Origin: Lates calcarifer
Taxonomy: Eukaryota > Chordata > Actinopteri > Centropomidae
Assembly: GCF_001640805.2 (NCBI RefSeq)
Contig: NC_066835.1
Span: 7,062,227 to 7,126,226, forward strand
Direction: 5' to 3'
DNA length: 64,000 bases
The notes beneath the pieces were generated by a model, which was not told the DNA's origin, ran no database searches, and was given only the letters and a program-made list of their open reading frames with translations. Shown in pieces: positions 48,661 through 61,539 of the stretch; the first letter of the stretch is position 1; the number at the start of each line of letters is the position of its first letter. The position numbers were made by a program, and so were the translations under genes.

Positions 48661-51364
48661 GTACTGGAATTGATTGTTTAAGCTCGTTCCAAGTCGTGCG
48701 GGTTAGAAGCTGGAAGACCTAATTGTAGTTGAAGCAGCAGCTGTGGGGAGAGGATGGATGAAAAACATGTTACACCAGTGATCTCAGCCTAATCAAGTAG
48801 TGAATATACTGAGTACTGGAGAGGAGCATATCACAGCTTACTACTCGTTCGGATACTAATAACTAAAAATCTTTTCCAACTGACTGCACAGTTTTTTTAA
48901 TTAGCTGATAAGATGTCAATTTAAAGTAAAAGTACACTCTCCAGTATTCTGGATGATTATTCTAAAATGAATTATTTGGACGAGAACCAGATCAGACTAG
49001 GTTTTCTGTGTGGCGATGGACTGTGGGTGGATTTTTGGAGGTGTGATGCATTCTTTTATGGCAGTTTGCTACAAAAGAGTTCTGACTTGATTCCCTATAA
49101 GTATTCCATGGTATCAATGTAGACACAGCCTTTGGTCAGGAGATGCACCACCCCTACTGTTCAGAATAAAGTGGTCAATATCCATTGTTATCATGATTGA
49201 ATTCAACTTTGTTAAATCAAATCATTATAAGCAATATTTGACCTGATCGGTGACTGTACTCTCATTAAAAAAATGAGTATAAAGCATAAAAATGAATGTG
49301 CGTGTATGTATGCTGTGTGTGTGCTGCCTGTAGTATACTGGGATAAGAAAGGATGTGGGTACATGTGTCTGGGTATGTAAAATGTACTTATGTTGTCTCT
49401 GCTGTCTTACCTACATTCAGACCCTCCCCATATTACTTTATGTGTCTTGTGCCCAGTTGGTGTATTGTTTTGTATACTAAAAAAAAATGAATAAAAAGTA
49501 AATTATTTTTTAAAAAATGGGTAAAAAAAAGGCCAGTATCTCACACTAATATGCTAATTTAAACAAATATGCTATGAAATAATATTTGGGCATTTTCATG
49601 CCTATAGTTATTTGCCATGGTCCAAATCAGTTGAGTTTGTAAACTTGGGAGGTTTTCCCCTTGTTTCAGTTTCTTTTCACACAGAGACATCACTTCAAAC
49701 CAAGTGAGAACGTTCACTCTGTTTATTGGTCAGATGTGTTTGGGGAGGGAACAAGAACATGAGTACAGGAAGAGGATCTTGTCTTCTGGACTTCTATGAG
49801 AGAAGCATTGCTATGCTTCATTCTCCAGCTAGCTGCTAATACTGCTGCTACGGTTTGCTCTGTTGCATCCTTGAATGCAATGCACGCCTGACTACAGGAG
49901 CCGTTTAGCCCAAACTTGCAGAGTACACCTGGTAGTTGGGTCAGATCAAATCAAATCAAACCAGTCTAGAGTTTGTTTGGGACTGAACTGAGACCACCTC
50001 TTCTCAAACATCTCAGTGCGATTGCTGTGGTCCACAATGGAGAACGATTACCCTTAGAGTCAGCACTCTAATACTAAACTAAAATAAATAAAGAAATAGT
50101 TCTGGAAACGTAATCGCAAACAAGACAGAAGCTCAGAGGAGGCTAGCAGATGTTTCATAAAGATATCACAGCTCAAAGTAAACCAAATAGCTGAAAAGAC
50201 CAAAGACAGCTCGAGGTGTGTGATTTTTAAAACGCATCTTTTACCTGCATTGTTACACTCCGCCAAGGAGGTCCCCGTGATTGAATATATTTCAAAAGTC
50301 ACTAAAAAGGGTCAGTAACTCTCCAACCTGAAGCACCATGAGAATTTCACTTTTATAGAGTTCAGTCCAAGGTAAATCCTTCCAGAGTGAGCCACGGATG
50401 ATGTTTTATTCAGGGACCCCCTGCTCTGACATTTTAGAGACAATAGGAGGTGTGGATGTATGAAGCAGTATAAATGCACTGATGTCCATCCTTTCAATTT
50501 CTGCATTACAATTCGGTTTGAGACATGAGACCACGGCCTGCAGGAGTAACTCGGAAAGGGGAGTACCTGTAAGAATCTCCTTGACCTTGGCTAAATAGGG
50601 GTGGAAAGGAGGGACAAAAGAAGTGAAGAATAGGAAAGTAAAAATCTTTTTTTATTTTTTTTTTTCAAAGGGTGAATCCCACAGGTGTTCCTCCTGTCTG
50701 ACCTCAACAAAATGAAAGAAAATGGGCTAAACTCATCACAGTGCCTGTAGGAAATTTCAAGTTGGAGACAGAGAACATAAGGGGGAAAGGAGGTTAACGC
50801 CCTCCCTGGAATTAGAGGCAGTGTTCCCCTGACTGAGGGCTTTGGAAGACGCAGACGTTCACACATGGGATTGTCTGGCAAAAAACGAGATCATGATCTG
50901 AGATACTGTGATGCATAAAAGATTTCATGTGCTGCTAGGTGGTATGATTTCAATCGACACAAGCTCTCTCGCAGTTTCAGAACTTTTGTTGCTGACCAAA
51001 TGAAAGTTAAGTCAGTAGGTTGCTGTTAAAACGCTCCTACCTGGTGATGTTTTGTACTCAGGGCTGAATACATAATGCTTTTGTCCAGAGGAATCAATAA
51101 CTGTTAAAACTGTGGAGTAAACTGCGGAAAAACACTTTGTTAAAGCTGCAGACTGTGAAATCCATTGAGTGAAGGATGGAAACACACCCAGAAAATTTCA
51201 TAGTCGGGAGACTGTCGAATACATCACTCTTTTTGCACACTCAGCCTTCCATATTTGATTTTCACATCTTTTTCATCTTTTCATATCATATTTATACTGC
51301 TATTATTCTGCCTCTCTCTCATTTCTCTCTCCCTCACAACAAACACACACACACGCACAATACA
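48661..51364. other. No gene
   Basis: AT-rich single-copy sequence. There is an A/T-rich run at 49479-49530, a T-run at about 50648-50666 and TG-rich sequence at 49299-49325. Minus-strand frames at 50060-50881 have no motifs. Confidence 0.45.
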
Positions 51365-51560
51365 CACTGTGTGACGAGTTCGACGTGATCTTTCATTCAG
51401 GCCGGCGGCTGAGCTTAATGTGGTCCTGGGCTCCTGAGTTCCCTTCAAATGAGTTTTTCTATTATGCCTCTCTTCTCTACCCTCTGTTGGGCTATTCCCT
51501 CACAGCCATGTGGTCGCGTGTGAATACTAAGCCGCCAACATCAGTACGTGTGAGTGAGTG
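51365..51560. promoter_or_regulatory. Candidate conserved non-coding block
   Basis: CpG-retaining ordered sequence: gacgagttcgacgtgatc, caggccggcggctgagc, catgtggtcgcgtgtg. Preceded by a short CA stretch (51342-51358). Inference only. Confidence 0.25.
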
Positions 51561-52589
51561 TGTGCGAGAGAGGGAGAGACAGTGGGGGTTTGCTACAGGC
51601 TTCCACGGTACTGTAAAACAAATAATTTGATAGGTTCTTTTGTTCTCTGGGATCATACTGTACATCTTTTACTTGTTCCACCTTCTCTAACAACCACGCA
51701 TAATGCAACGCCCCCTTGAAGAGGAAAGATGAATCCCCTTGCGCAGAACTTCGGCACATCTAATAGAGTCCCAAATTAAATCATGCTCATTGATCATTTT
51801 CCCTCTTTATCTTCTCTCTCTGATTGTGTGTTCTGATCCCCATTCTGTTGCTCTGCTCATTAGCATCCCCCTGCAAACCCAGCAGCTGATTCCCCAGCCC
51901 TGCTCACACTGCTCAGCACCCTGGCATTGATCATAGGTCTCCATTTGCCAATACAGAGACTCATATGGAGACTGCACATATGGACCCATATCTCAGGCTC
52001 ACAAGCATGCACATGCATACTATATCATCTAGAATACATTTTCTGTTGGTGTTGAGGGATGCTGGTTGTCTTTAAACACATCACCTCACGTGGTGGCATC
52101 AACTTCCCCTATTAGCATGACTTCATCCCATTGTTTCAGGATCCACAACCAGACAATTGAATGAATAACAAATAGTAGAGAAACACTAATCTGTGTTTGT
52201 ATTATTCTCTGTTTCCTTCCTGTGTGACTGAGCTTTCAGTGCCAAGGGGTACCTTTGCAGATTTTTTTGAGAATACACTGAAAACAGCAGTAATCTCTAT
52301 AAGGCATCAAGCGCTGATGCTGGAGAGCTCTCCAGCATGACAAATATTCTGGATGAGGGCAAATCATTTATACAGGAGCAAGCTGCTCCACACATCTAAC
52401 CCATGGTATTGAAAAGTGCTGAAATGTGTCATCACAGATAAATTTCAAGTCCATAAGCCTATATTTGGCAAGATTTTTTCTGATCATTATCATCTTATGA
52501 TCCCCCTCACAGTATTTTATGTTTTTATGCAATCACAGACAGCGCGACACAAACAGAATGACTAAGTAGAGGGAGACAGTGGCGATTAC

Positions 52590-52632
52590 GTGCGTGTGTG
52601 TGTGTATGCGTGTGCACCCGTGTGTGTGCACG
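52590..52632. repeat. Imperfect (TG)n array
   Basis: TG units interrupted by tgcg, gcaccc and tgca words. Confidence 0.9.
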
Positions 52633-53234
52633 AGAGCATTACAGAAGGGTAAAAAGATATGCCAAGTGTGGAATAATGGTTTGGCATGTGTGAAAATGAA
52701 CACAGTGATTGGGATTAATGACCTTATGGGAGCCTAAAGTGGGCATAATGAGCTGGAAAAGGCATATTCTAGATAAACCCGCTGGAATGGTAATGGAACA
52801 AACTGCTGGAGTCAGGGCCCAGTGTTGAGAGATATCGAAGTTAGATTTAGACCTGATGGATTTCATTTCTGTGCACCTAAGGGTGATGAAGCTCTCTGAT
52901 ACTGAATTACAGCCAACATTCTTTATACTCTTGTGCAGCTCAAGTGTTATGTTGTTAAGTATCAATCATATGTTCATGTTTATTATGTACTAATGGCATT
53001 TTCTACTTAACCAAGCTGTGCACATTTGTAGCTGTACAAGTAATGGATGTTCTTTTTTTCATTGCTGATCAGCTGTCTGCAATTATGTACATTTCTGGAC
53101 CAGCTAAAAATACTATTCCTATTTATCTGTCTTCTTTCACAAGCATGTCTTGTAAAAATTATATTCATCAACACTACAAGTAGTTTGCACTGGAAAATAT
53201 GTTTTGCAGGAAATGTAACGCCATCCGAATTCAG

Positions 53235-53266
53235 TTTTGTTTTTTTGTTTGTTTGTTTGTTTTTTG
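53235..53266 (+). repeat. (GTTT)n repeat
   Basis: GTTT tetranucleotides flanked by T-runs. Confidence 0.9.
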
Positions 53267-54263
53267 AGAATGTTACATTTAAACTGATGACAACCCACAG
53301 CTATAAAATGAAATGTAAATTTATTTAGTAAGCAAGACACAAACCCCAACCTCCAGTGTCAAAGTATTGTGCTTTCCTGACCTCTGACAGCAGGAGACCT
53401 CCAGCAACTTTAGCAAATATCAATGTTTTTATAGCTATGTTTAGTTTAATCAAAGCACTTAAAGGTTAGGGAAAGAATATTGATTGACATTGTTTGAATA
53501 TTGAAAATGTCAATGCTAGCTTGAAGCAAACAATGGGATCCGAGTTTCATAGTATTTAACGCAAACCCACAGTCTCTCCCGAGCCTTAAACAACAAATCT
53601 TGTGATACTGTTTGCCTGTACTTTCACTATTATTAACAAACTCCATCAACCATCCAACAATGAACTGATCCTCCTAATGAGTGCTGTCTGTGTAGCCAAA
53701 GCCTGATATAGCTTATTCCTCTTTGCCAGAGGTCCATTATTATCAAGAAAATGATTAAAACACTCCAATGAGTTACACTGTTGCACTGGCTGACATGTTT
53801 CTTCATTGCAGTGAGCATGTAGTTTATTTTTGAGTCAGTCCCACTTACACTTACTGCTGCTGCCATAAATACTTACTACAGCACTAAATCCACAGCTGAA
53901 AATAGCCCTTAACAAATATGCACTTTCCCTGTTTGCTAAAAACAACAGTACCAAGCTTTTTAAGGAAATGATTTAGCCTTAATTAGGAAGCAAATTGGTG
54001 TTGAATTAGAGCCACAGGCTGGGAAAGTCGGAAAGTATTGAGAAACAAACTAACTCATTTTAGGTCCTAGGTCCTGGTCTTTGTATAGGATTTGTAGTCA
54101 TCAGCTTGTGCGCTTTAACAAAGTATATTAATAGCTCAAAACGTAGGAACATGTGGGATGCAAGTAACAAACCTCATGTCAGTCTGTTGCCAAAGTCCTG
54201 CGCTTTTCCTGAACCCCTCTTTATAAATTCTGAGCTGTATAAGGATGTCCCACCTGAATTGGC

Positions 54264-54283
54264 AAAAAAAAAAAAAAAAAAAA
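54264..54283 (+). repeat. Poly-A tract (20 A)
   Basis: Uninterrupted run of A. Confidence 0.95.
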
Positions 54284-57200
54284 TGGACAGTGACTGTCAT
54301 CCAGGCAGCAACTGATATCTTTCAGAACATTTTTGGCAGTGTTTGGTGAGTTGTAAATAATGTACTTTGTAGTTGAAGCACACAGTGAGATGGATTGTTT
54401 AAGGACGTAAAGCAAATGATTTATTATTTGCTTTTTACTGTTGAATTGAGTATGGACCTGCAAATCTAGAGTTAACTAAAATGCAGTGTAGTTTTTGGAC
54501 TTGGTACTGTGCTGTACAATGCTGTCAAATTCGTTTGACAAGTAATATTTGAAAAGTTGACTTCTACACGAAATCATCCAGCAGCTAACCCCTTGGCTTC
54601 TTTTCACTGTCTTTTACTGAGTTTGGACCTGTCCTCGAGGCGTCCTCTTCCTGGGTTTGTGCTGCTGTCTCCTGGGACAGATGTTTCTGGTTGTCACTCA
54701 CAACAGGGCTTCAGTGGGGGGCTGAGAGAGCTGCAGGGGGGACGCAGCATGGAGAGTTAAGTGAAGGGTGTAAAACTGGCCCTCTGGGGGAATCACCTGT
54801 TCTGATTGGAGTGGTAGGGGCCAAAAGGAGAAAGGAAAGGGTGGGATGAAAGAGGAGGGAGTGAAATGAAGAGTGAGGGGGATGAAATGAAGCAAAGAGA
54901 GGAGTTTGTGATGAACATGTGTCATGCACAGCTGCTGACTTGGTGCCTGTCGGCGATGCTTCGGGCTCTAGGCCTCAACTGCGGGCACCGCGGTCTGGAG
55001 GGGGTCATGGGAAGCATGCGGGGGAAGAACGACAAAGATTCTGCGAGGGTGAAGGGGATACAGAGCAGAGTGAGGCTGCAAGAGCGCAACCAGGCCAACA
55101 GGGTGAAGGAAAAAAGAGAATAAGAAAGAAAGAGACAGAACACTGTGAACATACAAAACAAAAGAATATCATGGACTTTGCAAAAGAATTTCTGTCCCTG
55201 CACAGGCTTTGTTTCACGTTATGACCTCACACTTATCTTCCACCACTCCCAGCAGACTAATAGTCTATGATAACTTTTACTTTTTGACGTCTGTCAGGAG
55301 TATGGGCCCATGGGGACCGGGCCAGCGAATTTATGGGGCCAGGTTAGTGAATGGTAAAGGAGATGACTCCGGGAATGAGTGGAAGGCTGTTTAGGTAAAG
55401 CTTCAGTCGCTCTCCCAAAGGTCCTCTTGATCATCACACTTGCCCCCTGGAGACTATGACTCAGTTGAGTGCTCCCTTGCTCCCGTCACAAGCTCATCAT
55501 GTCACTGAGAGAGATGTGGGCGCTAGGGGAGGAACACACTCACATGAAAATACCCCAACACACACACACACACACACACACGCGTACCCACGCAGTTCCT
55601 CTGCTTAAATGTGATTTTCCTTGACATCTGGGTCTGTCCTCATCACTCTTGTGTTTGTGTCATGTTGGCAAATGGCTCGAGCATTTGTGTGTGTGCGCAC
55701 ACACATGTGAGTAGTTATGTGTTTATGTGCCATATGTCTTACAATGTCGGTAAATGGCCCCCACCAGCTCTCCAGGGCCTGATTCCACTATGACAGAGAA
55801 ATGACCATGCTGACCGTGAGGATAAACCAATAGTCCTTACAGATGGATGTCCACACTGTTGGTGATGAAAGGACTTCATGACCTACATCTAAACCAACAG
55901 TGAAACTGGGGGTTATGTGCAGAGGGTTTTGTTCATTTAACTCGGCCATGATAACTACTTCACAAACACACATCAACCCTTAAGATGTCTGAGGTGTGAT
56001 GCTTAGATTTTGGATACCATCTCTCAAAAGTGACATGGTTTTTGGTGAATAAAAACTAAATGGTTTGTGTTAAGCAGTCATAGGCCCCATTAATAAATGT
56101 CATTTTGGTTTAGATTAGAATGCCTATAAAGCTGCAGATATCCAAATATAGTTTGTGTGTGTGTATTTGTAGCTTATATGTACATCTACTATTATTTGCT
56201 TTTAGGGTAGTTTAACTGACATTAACCTCCTGCTCCGGCATGATGGAACACCCACAGCTCACTGTTTCCTACTGCCCAGCCAAGAGCAAGTCTGCAGATA
56301 CTGGCTGGGGGGTCTTCTGGAGCTACCTTACCCCTGGAGGGGAAAAAAAAAAAAAAAGTTTTAGTTGTGCAGCACAAAAGGCGCCCTGACGGAATGCAAA
56401 ATCAATCAAAATATATCCATAGTGCAGTTCTAGCCAGCATTTTCTCAAATAGCCCTGCATCCAGAACAAACAAAGACAGTCGAATGTGACCGTATGTTTG
56501 ACACAGACCAGCTCTCTGCCCCCCTGAATGATCACAAAAAACGACTTCATTATTGTAGGTTTTACTTTATGCATATTCTGTACCGTGCAGTAGCTAATGC
56601 AGTCATGTGAACTTGTATAATAAACATGTGAATAACTCTATATATATTTGAAAGCAAGAAAATACAGTGTGTTGTTATAGAACCCTTTAAAAAAAAACTC
56701 TGTTATTTGGCTAAAAGCAAAGTGTGGCAGAAGTTAGAGAGCAACCAATAAAATGTCAAAATTCAGTGTGATAGATTCTTCAAGGTGTTAGATACATGCA
56801 GTATTTTATAGATTTGCCCACACTTCCTCAAGGAGAATAGAAATATTCAGAATTTTCACACTGACCACCAAAAACCTAAACCTGTAACACCTAACACCAA
56901 CAAAACTTTAACAAAAATCAAGTTCCTATTTGAAGTGAGGCAGCTGAGATATTGGTTTGTACATTACAAATTAGTCTTTTTTTTATCTCAAGACACTGAA
57001 TAAGGGCCTGAAAGTGTTGATTTCTCTCCAAAATGGATGCAGAGAGTAGCGCGACCAAATTAAATTCATCAAATATTCTTGTGCAGAGTGTGTGGACAAG
57101 CCTGATTGGATTTACTGTTGATGCACATCTCGCAGGCGTTAGAAAATCCACGTCAAACACCCTTGTTTGTCTTTGCTTCTCAGCTCGTTTTCATGTGCCC

Positions 57201-57302
57201 TTGGAGGAAAAAGCCAGATTTCAACAAGACCCCACCTCACAGCGTGCTTGATCCCAGCACGCAGATGAGTAGAAGCTGAGCAGTTTGGGAAAATGTTGGA
57301 TA
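54284..57302. other. No gene; ordered patches and CA array
   Basis: A GC-richer part at 54900-55130 gives overlapping frames on both strands without motifs. 55270-55540 (gggcccatggggaccgggcc, ggagatgactccggg, gactatgactcagttgag with an AP-1-like TGACTCA) looks ordered and may be regulatory. A CA array lies at 55558-55582 and an A-run at about 56342-56357. Confidence 0.4.
55558..55582. repeat. (CA)n microsatellite
   Basis: About twelve CA units followed by cgcg. Confidence 0.96.
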
Positions 57303-57397
57303 CTTCTCTGTGAGTGTGTATGTGTGTGTGAGTCAGTGTGTGTGTGTTTGTTGACCCACTTTCACACAGTGGGAAAGAGAGAGAGAGAGAGAGAGAG
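57303..57397. repeat. (TG)n and (GA)n simple repeats
   Basis: TG-rich sequence at 57311-57349 and a (GA)n run at 57375-57397. Confidence 0.9.
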
Positions 57398-57472
57398 GTA
57401 GAGCTGTAAAAGTTTCCCCTTCCTTCCTCTGCTCTACCTCCTCTAACTCTCTCTGCCCTGGCATCATAAGGA

Positions 57473-57499
57473 TGCAGCGGTGGCTATGGCAACGCTGCA
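57473..57499. promoter_or_regulatory. RFX-type X-box palindrome
   Basis: The core GTGGCTATGGCAAC (57480-57493) differs by one base from GTTGCTATGGCAAC, a close match to the RFX consensus GTTRCC.NGGYAAC-type palindrome. It is enclosed by perfect 7-bp inverted flanks TGCAGCG (57473) and CGCTGCA (57493-57499). RFX factors bind such X-boxes in promoters and enhancers of ciliary and neural genes. Binding is inferred from the motif only. Confidence 0.45.
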
Positions 57500-58204
57500 G
57501 TAGTGAGTAAAGAAGAGGAGGCTTCTTCTCCTCCTCACTCGCTCCTTTATTTCCCATTTCTCTCCATCTTCAGTTTTTCTCTTTACTTTGTCAGCTCAAG
57601 GCTGTGTCATGGGTATGCATCTAGATGTTGTCTTTATAATTACAAAGATGCCTATCTTCTGATTTATTTAGCATGCCTGCATTGGGATTTTCCCCAGCAG
57701 TGAGCTTCTCATTTAGCCTAATTTGCATCAAATCACTTTTTTACGCTCTTTCAATGGGGTATGTATCATAAAAACAGAGGGTAAAATCAAATAAACTTTA
57801 TTTCAGCACATACAATTTGTTTTAGGGGACAAACACATTGTATCACACTGCTCTCTCACAGGAGCGACTGTGGCTTGGCTGTAATGGCTGCCACTAGAAT
57901 AGAATCCAGAGGACTATTAGGATGCTGTCCTGAACACCCTGTTGTTGTTAAGGGATACTGTTGTTGCGCTGTTGACTCTCTTCTCAGCTTACGCCTGATT
58001 CCTAGATAACACTTCTTCTGGCCCCTTTCCTTCTTGTGAGTGTGTGTGTGCGCGCACACATTTGTGTGCCTACCATCTCTTTGGCACAGTCCCACTGCCC
58101 CTGCCCAGCAGTTTGAAGCTGAGGACTCCTGGCAAAGACAGAAGGGCTTTCGGGACCTGCAGCCGTATGAATTTTTCATTCACTTCCCTTCACCAACTCT
58201 CGCC
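57500..58204. other. No gene
   Basis: Single-copy sequence, CT-rich at 57510-57580. The minus-strand frame at 57856-58179 lacks motifs. Confidence 0.45.
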
Positions 58205-58250
58205 CCCTCTCTCCCTTTTTCTCTCTCTCTCTCTCCCTCCCTCTCACTGA
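58205..58250. repeat. CT-rich low-complexity tract
   Basis: CTCCC/CTCT repeats with few interruptions. Confidence 0.85.
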
Positions 58251-58440
58251 CAAGTATTGTCTCTCACTCAGTCTGCGATACCACAAGCACACCTGGTGCC
58301 CATGCAAGCAGGGGGAGTAAACACAAAAGCACACACCCACATACACACGCGTGCACATTCACTCTTGCTCAAACACAGCATGTAGCCCGCAGAGTAAACA
58401 GCTTCTAGACAACGGCGCTTGGTATTCTACTTTCCAGCGT
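58251..58440. other. No gene
   Basis: CA-rich at 58320-58360; nothing coding. Confidence 0.4.
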
Positions 58441-58444
58441 TTTT

Positions 58445-58486
<42 letters not shown>

Positions 58487-58500
58487 TTTTTTTTCTTTTT
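58441..58500. repeat. T-run / (CT)n / T-run composite
   Basis: Eight T, then (CT)n at about 58449-58478, then a long T-run. The many long frames on both strands here come from the absence of stops in the repeat and are not genes. Confidence 0.95.
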
Positions 58501-58879
58501 CTCCATCCTCTCCTTCTTCTCTGGGTCCCTGAGGTCGGCTGTGTGGAGAGAAGGGCAGAGGAATGTAGAGGAATCCTTTCTGCAAGGGAGTGTTTGCAAA
58601 AAGGAAAAAAAAACAAAACAAAACACATGACAGCAAGAGTGAAAACACAGGAACTGTACACACTCGCACACACAAGGCACTACAGAGGAGAGTGAAGATG
58701 GACACATAGCACCACTGCATCAATAAATGCACAACCTAACCTCACAAAACCGCTTCCTCTGTAGTATTTTGTGGTTACTTTGTAGCCATTCAAAGGGGGT
58801 GACAAATATTTAAAAGACAGCAAAGATTTAGTGATCAGTTCCTATTTTGGCTGAGCCACGCAGATAAGATGGGCAGATG
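58501..58879. other. No gene
   Basis: Nothing recognised. Confidence 0.45.
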
Positions 58880-59200
58880 AAAGAGAGACAAGAAGTAAAA
58901 AATCGAAAGGTTTTCACTTTTGTTGTCCGTCGTGCGCGTCACTTCTGCATCCGTGCACACGCAACAGACAAAACAATGTCTGCGCGAGACAACCTGACAT
59001 GTCCTTTTCATGGGCCAGAAAATCGAGCTGTCAAGTGGCAGTGGCACAGCTGAGCCACTGAACCCGGACAGATTTCTCAAACAAAATCGCCCATCAGAAA
59101 GCAGTTGAACCCCGAGGCCGTGACATTTCAGATCTCGGCTCTGGAGACATTTAAGATCTCAGTAGGTGACATGTTACGGTGGCCTGCTGTCTGTGCTTGG
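58880..59200. promoter_or_regulatory. Candidate conserved non-coding block
   Basis: CpG-containing ordered sequence: gtccgtcgtgcgcgtcac, caatgtctgcgcgagac, aaaatcgagctgtcaagtgg, gaggccgtgacatttcag. 'agatctcggctctggagacatttaagatctc' carries paired agatctc words. No repeats or frames. Inference only. Confidence 0.28.
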
Positions 59201-60356
59201 GTGTATATGACTTGGCAGGTCCTACAGCTTCAGGTAATGTCAGACCATGTGGAGATGTTGTGTATTGTTATTGTGTAGAACCGGTTTTCGTGTGTCCGAG
59301 TGCTTCCTCTGTGGTTTTGTGAAGCGCCCGCACGGCGGAGGGCTACTCTTTGCCTGGATCTAGGGAGAAAATGAAAATGGTTGCCTCCATACAGCCCTTA
59401 CACTCTTTGAACAGTTTGAAGATTTCCTTGATCAATTATTGATCAAAGCCATTACAAAGCTCCATGAAGAGTCACAAGTGTGTAGTGTGATTCACGGTGT
59501 CCATGCGCACAGGAGTGTGTTTCTGTTTGTGTGGCAAAGAAAGAGAGTGGTAGAAACTGAGGGGGATACAGATAGGGAGAGACAAGGATGGAGAAACACA
59601 AGCAGGGATAAAGGAAAGAAAGAGCAAGTGCTCATATGGCTTCACAGTAAAAATGAGATGCGTTTTAGCTATTTTAAGGTATTTTCTGCTGTGGGGGGAA
59701 AAGATTGCACGGGTTCTCTCAGGGAAATGAAACATCTCTAACTTTCCCATTCTGTATCTTTTTATTACTGTATTCTCTGCTAACCAAAATGTGAAATATG
59801 AAGTCTGTATTAAAAGGAAAATCCACCCTGAAAATTACTTTTTGTCTTTGCTGTGACTTTGGACACTAAATTCAACAGTTACAAACACAATATACTGTCT
59901 CCCCTGAGCTGGAAATCGGGGCAAAAACTTGAAGTGATAATGTCATCAGGTGACACTCTGGCAGTGGTCCACTGACACACAGTTTGCGACAGACTCTGTG
60001 GCCTTTATAGAATTTTTCCTCAAGACATACATTCAAATGAGTTTTATTTGAATGCAGGGCTGAATCAGATCATGTCTCTTTATACCAGTAAATCACAATG
60101 GGTGCCGTCATACTGTCTCAGAATTTGTTCTATTATTAACTGACTATGTAGCAGCTCCAGGACTTGTAAATCATATACTGCAGTCTTGTCTCTCTCTGCT
60201 GCTCAGCTCATGCAGAGACTTGGTCAAGTTCAGAAGTTGAAAATGAATAGCTCAGTACTATGGAAATAAGTGACTTCTTTTCAAAGGTACAGAGCACATG
60301 GGATGGGGTAAGGAAATTGACAGCACTGTTTTGGTGTTGTATTTCATAAATAATGA
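59201..60356. other. No gene
   Basis: Single-copy sequence with motif-less overlapping frames at 59439-59750. Confidence 0.45.
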
Positions 60357-60674
60357 CATCCATCCATCCATTATCTATACCGCTTATCAGTTAAGGTTCG
60401 CGGGGAGCTGGAGCCTATCCCAGCTGTCACTGGGCAAGAGGAGGGATACACCCTGTACGGATCACGAGTCCATCGCAGGGCCAACACATATAGACAAACA
60501 GCCATTCACACTCACATTCACACTTACAGTCAATTTAGAGTCACCAGTTACCTAACCTACATGTCTTTGGACAGTGAGAGGAACCCACACAGGCACTTCA
60601 CACAGAAAAGGGCTCGAACTGGAACCTTCTTGCTGTGAGGCAACAGTGCTAACCACTGCACCATAGAGTGGCAC
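60357..60674 (+). repeat. Abundant teleost dispersed repeat (catccatcc...accgctta family)
   Basis: Opens catccatccatccattatc, then taccgcttatcagttaagg, gcggggagctggagcctatc, ccatcgcagggccaacac, caatttagagtcacc, catgtctttggacagtg and gaggcaacagtgctaacc. I recognise the order as a very common fish repeat, often read as the 3' region of a non-LTR element. Class not certain. A short internal deletion is likely between the 'ggacagtgagagg' and 'cttcacacag' parts. Confidence 0.8.
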
Positions 60675-60684
60675 AGTGATGCAG

Positions 60685-60771
60685 TATATATCTATATCTA
60701 TATCTATATCTATATCTATCTATCTATGTATGTATATATGTATATATAATATATGTGTGTGTGTGTATATT
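60685..60771. repeat. (TATATC)n / (TATC)n / TATG / TG composite microsatellite
   Basis: Hexamer tatatc units, then tatc, then tatg and TA, closing in a TG run at 60753-60766. Confidence 0.95.
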
Positions 60772-61192
60772 TCCTTTAAATATTCTCCAGGATCTAGTTC
60801 TTTTCAGCATTTCTTCTCCAAGACTACTGTTCTTTGGCAGAATTAACTCCATGCAGTATTTTACTATTAATATCGAACTCCAAATGGAGCATGGCCTATT
60901 ATATTACCTTCAGTATGCAAATGGAGGTGTCACACAATCTATATTTCTTAAATATGCAAATTATTAGGGTGTGTGTGGAGTAAACACTCATATAAGAAAA
61001 TCTTACATAATGTGAGCAGGACGGTAACAGTAGCTAACATGTGAGTTAATGACAACTTTCATTAGCCTGTGCCTAATGAAGGTTGTCCTCATTAGCTTCT
61101 GCCTCCTAAAAAGTGCCAGATAAATTCATGAATTCATACATTACTTTGTGTGCTCTGGTTACACGCAATTTAATATATTATGAGCGCAGAAA
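60772..61192. other. No gene
   Basis: AT-rich. Two ATGCAAAT octamers lie near 60916 and 60954. The last eight bases (61185-61192, cgcagaaa) are the left target-site copy of the MITE. Confidence 0.45.
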
Positions 61193-61539
61193 TAGGGCAG
61201 CAACTAATGTTATTATATTCATTACGGAATGCTGTTTATTTTCTCAATTAATGGATTAATTGTGTGGTCTATAACCCATCAAAAAAAAAGAAAGAAAAAA
61301 AATCCATTGCAATTTCTAAGGGCCCAGGGTTATATCATTAAATGCCTTCTTTTGTCAAATAATCAATCTATAAGATTTTCACTTAACTATAATGTAAGAC
61401 AAGGAAAAGCAGCAAATTCACACATTTGAGAAACTGGAACCAGAAAATGTTTGGCATTTTTGCTTGAAAATTGACTTAAACGCTTAATTATCATAATAGT
61501 TGCCAGTTAATTTTGTTGGTCATTATTATTGCAGGGCTT
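61193..61539 (+). mobile_element. Complete 347-bp hAT-like MITE with 8-bp TSD
   Basis: Ends TAGGGCAGCAACTAA at the left and the inverse of AAGCCCTGCAATAA at the right. The flanks are cgcagaaa (61185-61192) and cacagaaa (61540-61547), a 7-of-8 match typical of hAT insertion. Interior words (gtggtctataacccatc, gagaaactggaaccagaa, tggcatttttgcttgaaa) link it to the fragments at 7893-8181, 37644-37742 and 46037-46286. Non-coding; mobilised, if ever, by a hAT transposase supplied elsewhere. Confidence 0.82.

Larger units (their letters stand above)
51561..54263. other. No gene; simple repeats
   Basis: A TG-rich array lies at 52590-52632 and (GTTT)n at 53235-53266. The remainder is AT-rich single copy with motif-less frames. 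Confidence 0.45.

Noticed and set aside
54866..55224. Overlapping 85-101 codon frames in GC-richer DNA
   Set aside because: Open in several frames on both strands at once, which reflects composition rather than coding.
58351..58732. Several 100+ codon frames on both strands
   Set aside because: They run through the (CT)n/T-run tract, which lacks stops. The products are Ser/Leu or Arg/Glu/Lys repeats with no domain.
60595..60670. tRNA-like 'ggctcgaactggaacc' text
   Set aside because: It belongs to the dispersed repeat at 60357-60674; no cloverleaf or A-box upstream.
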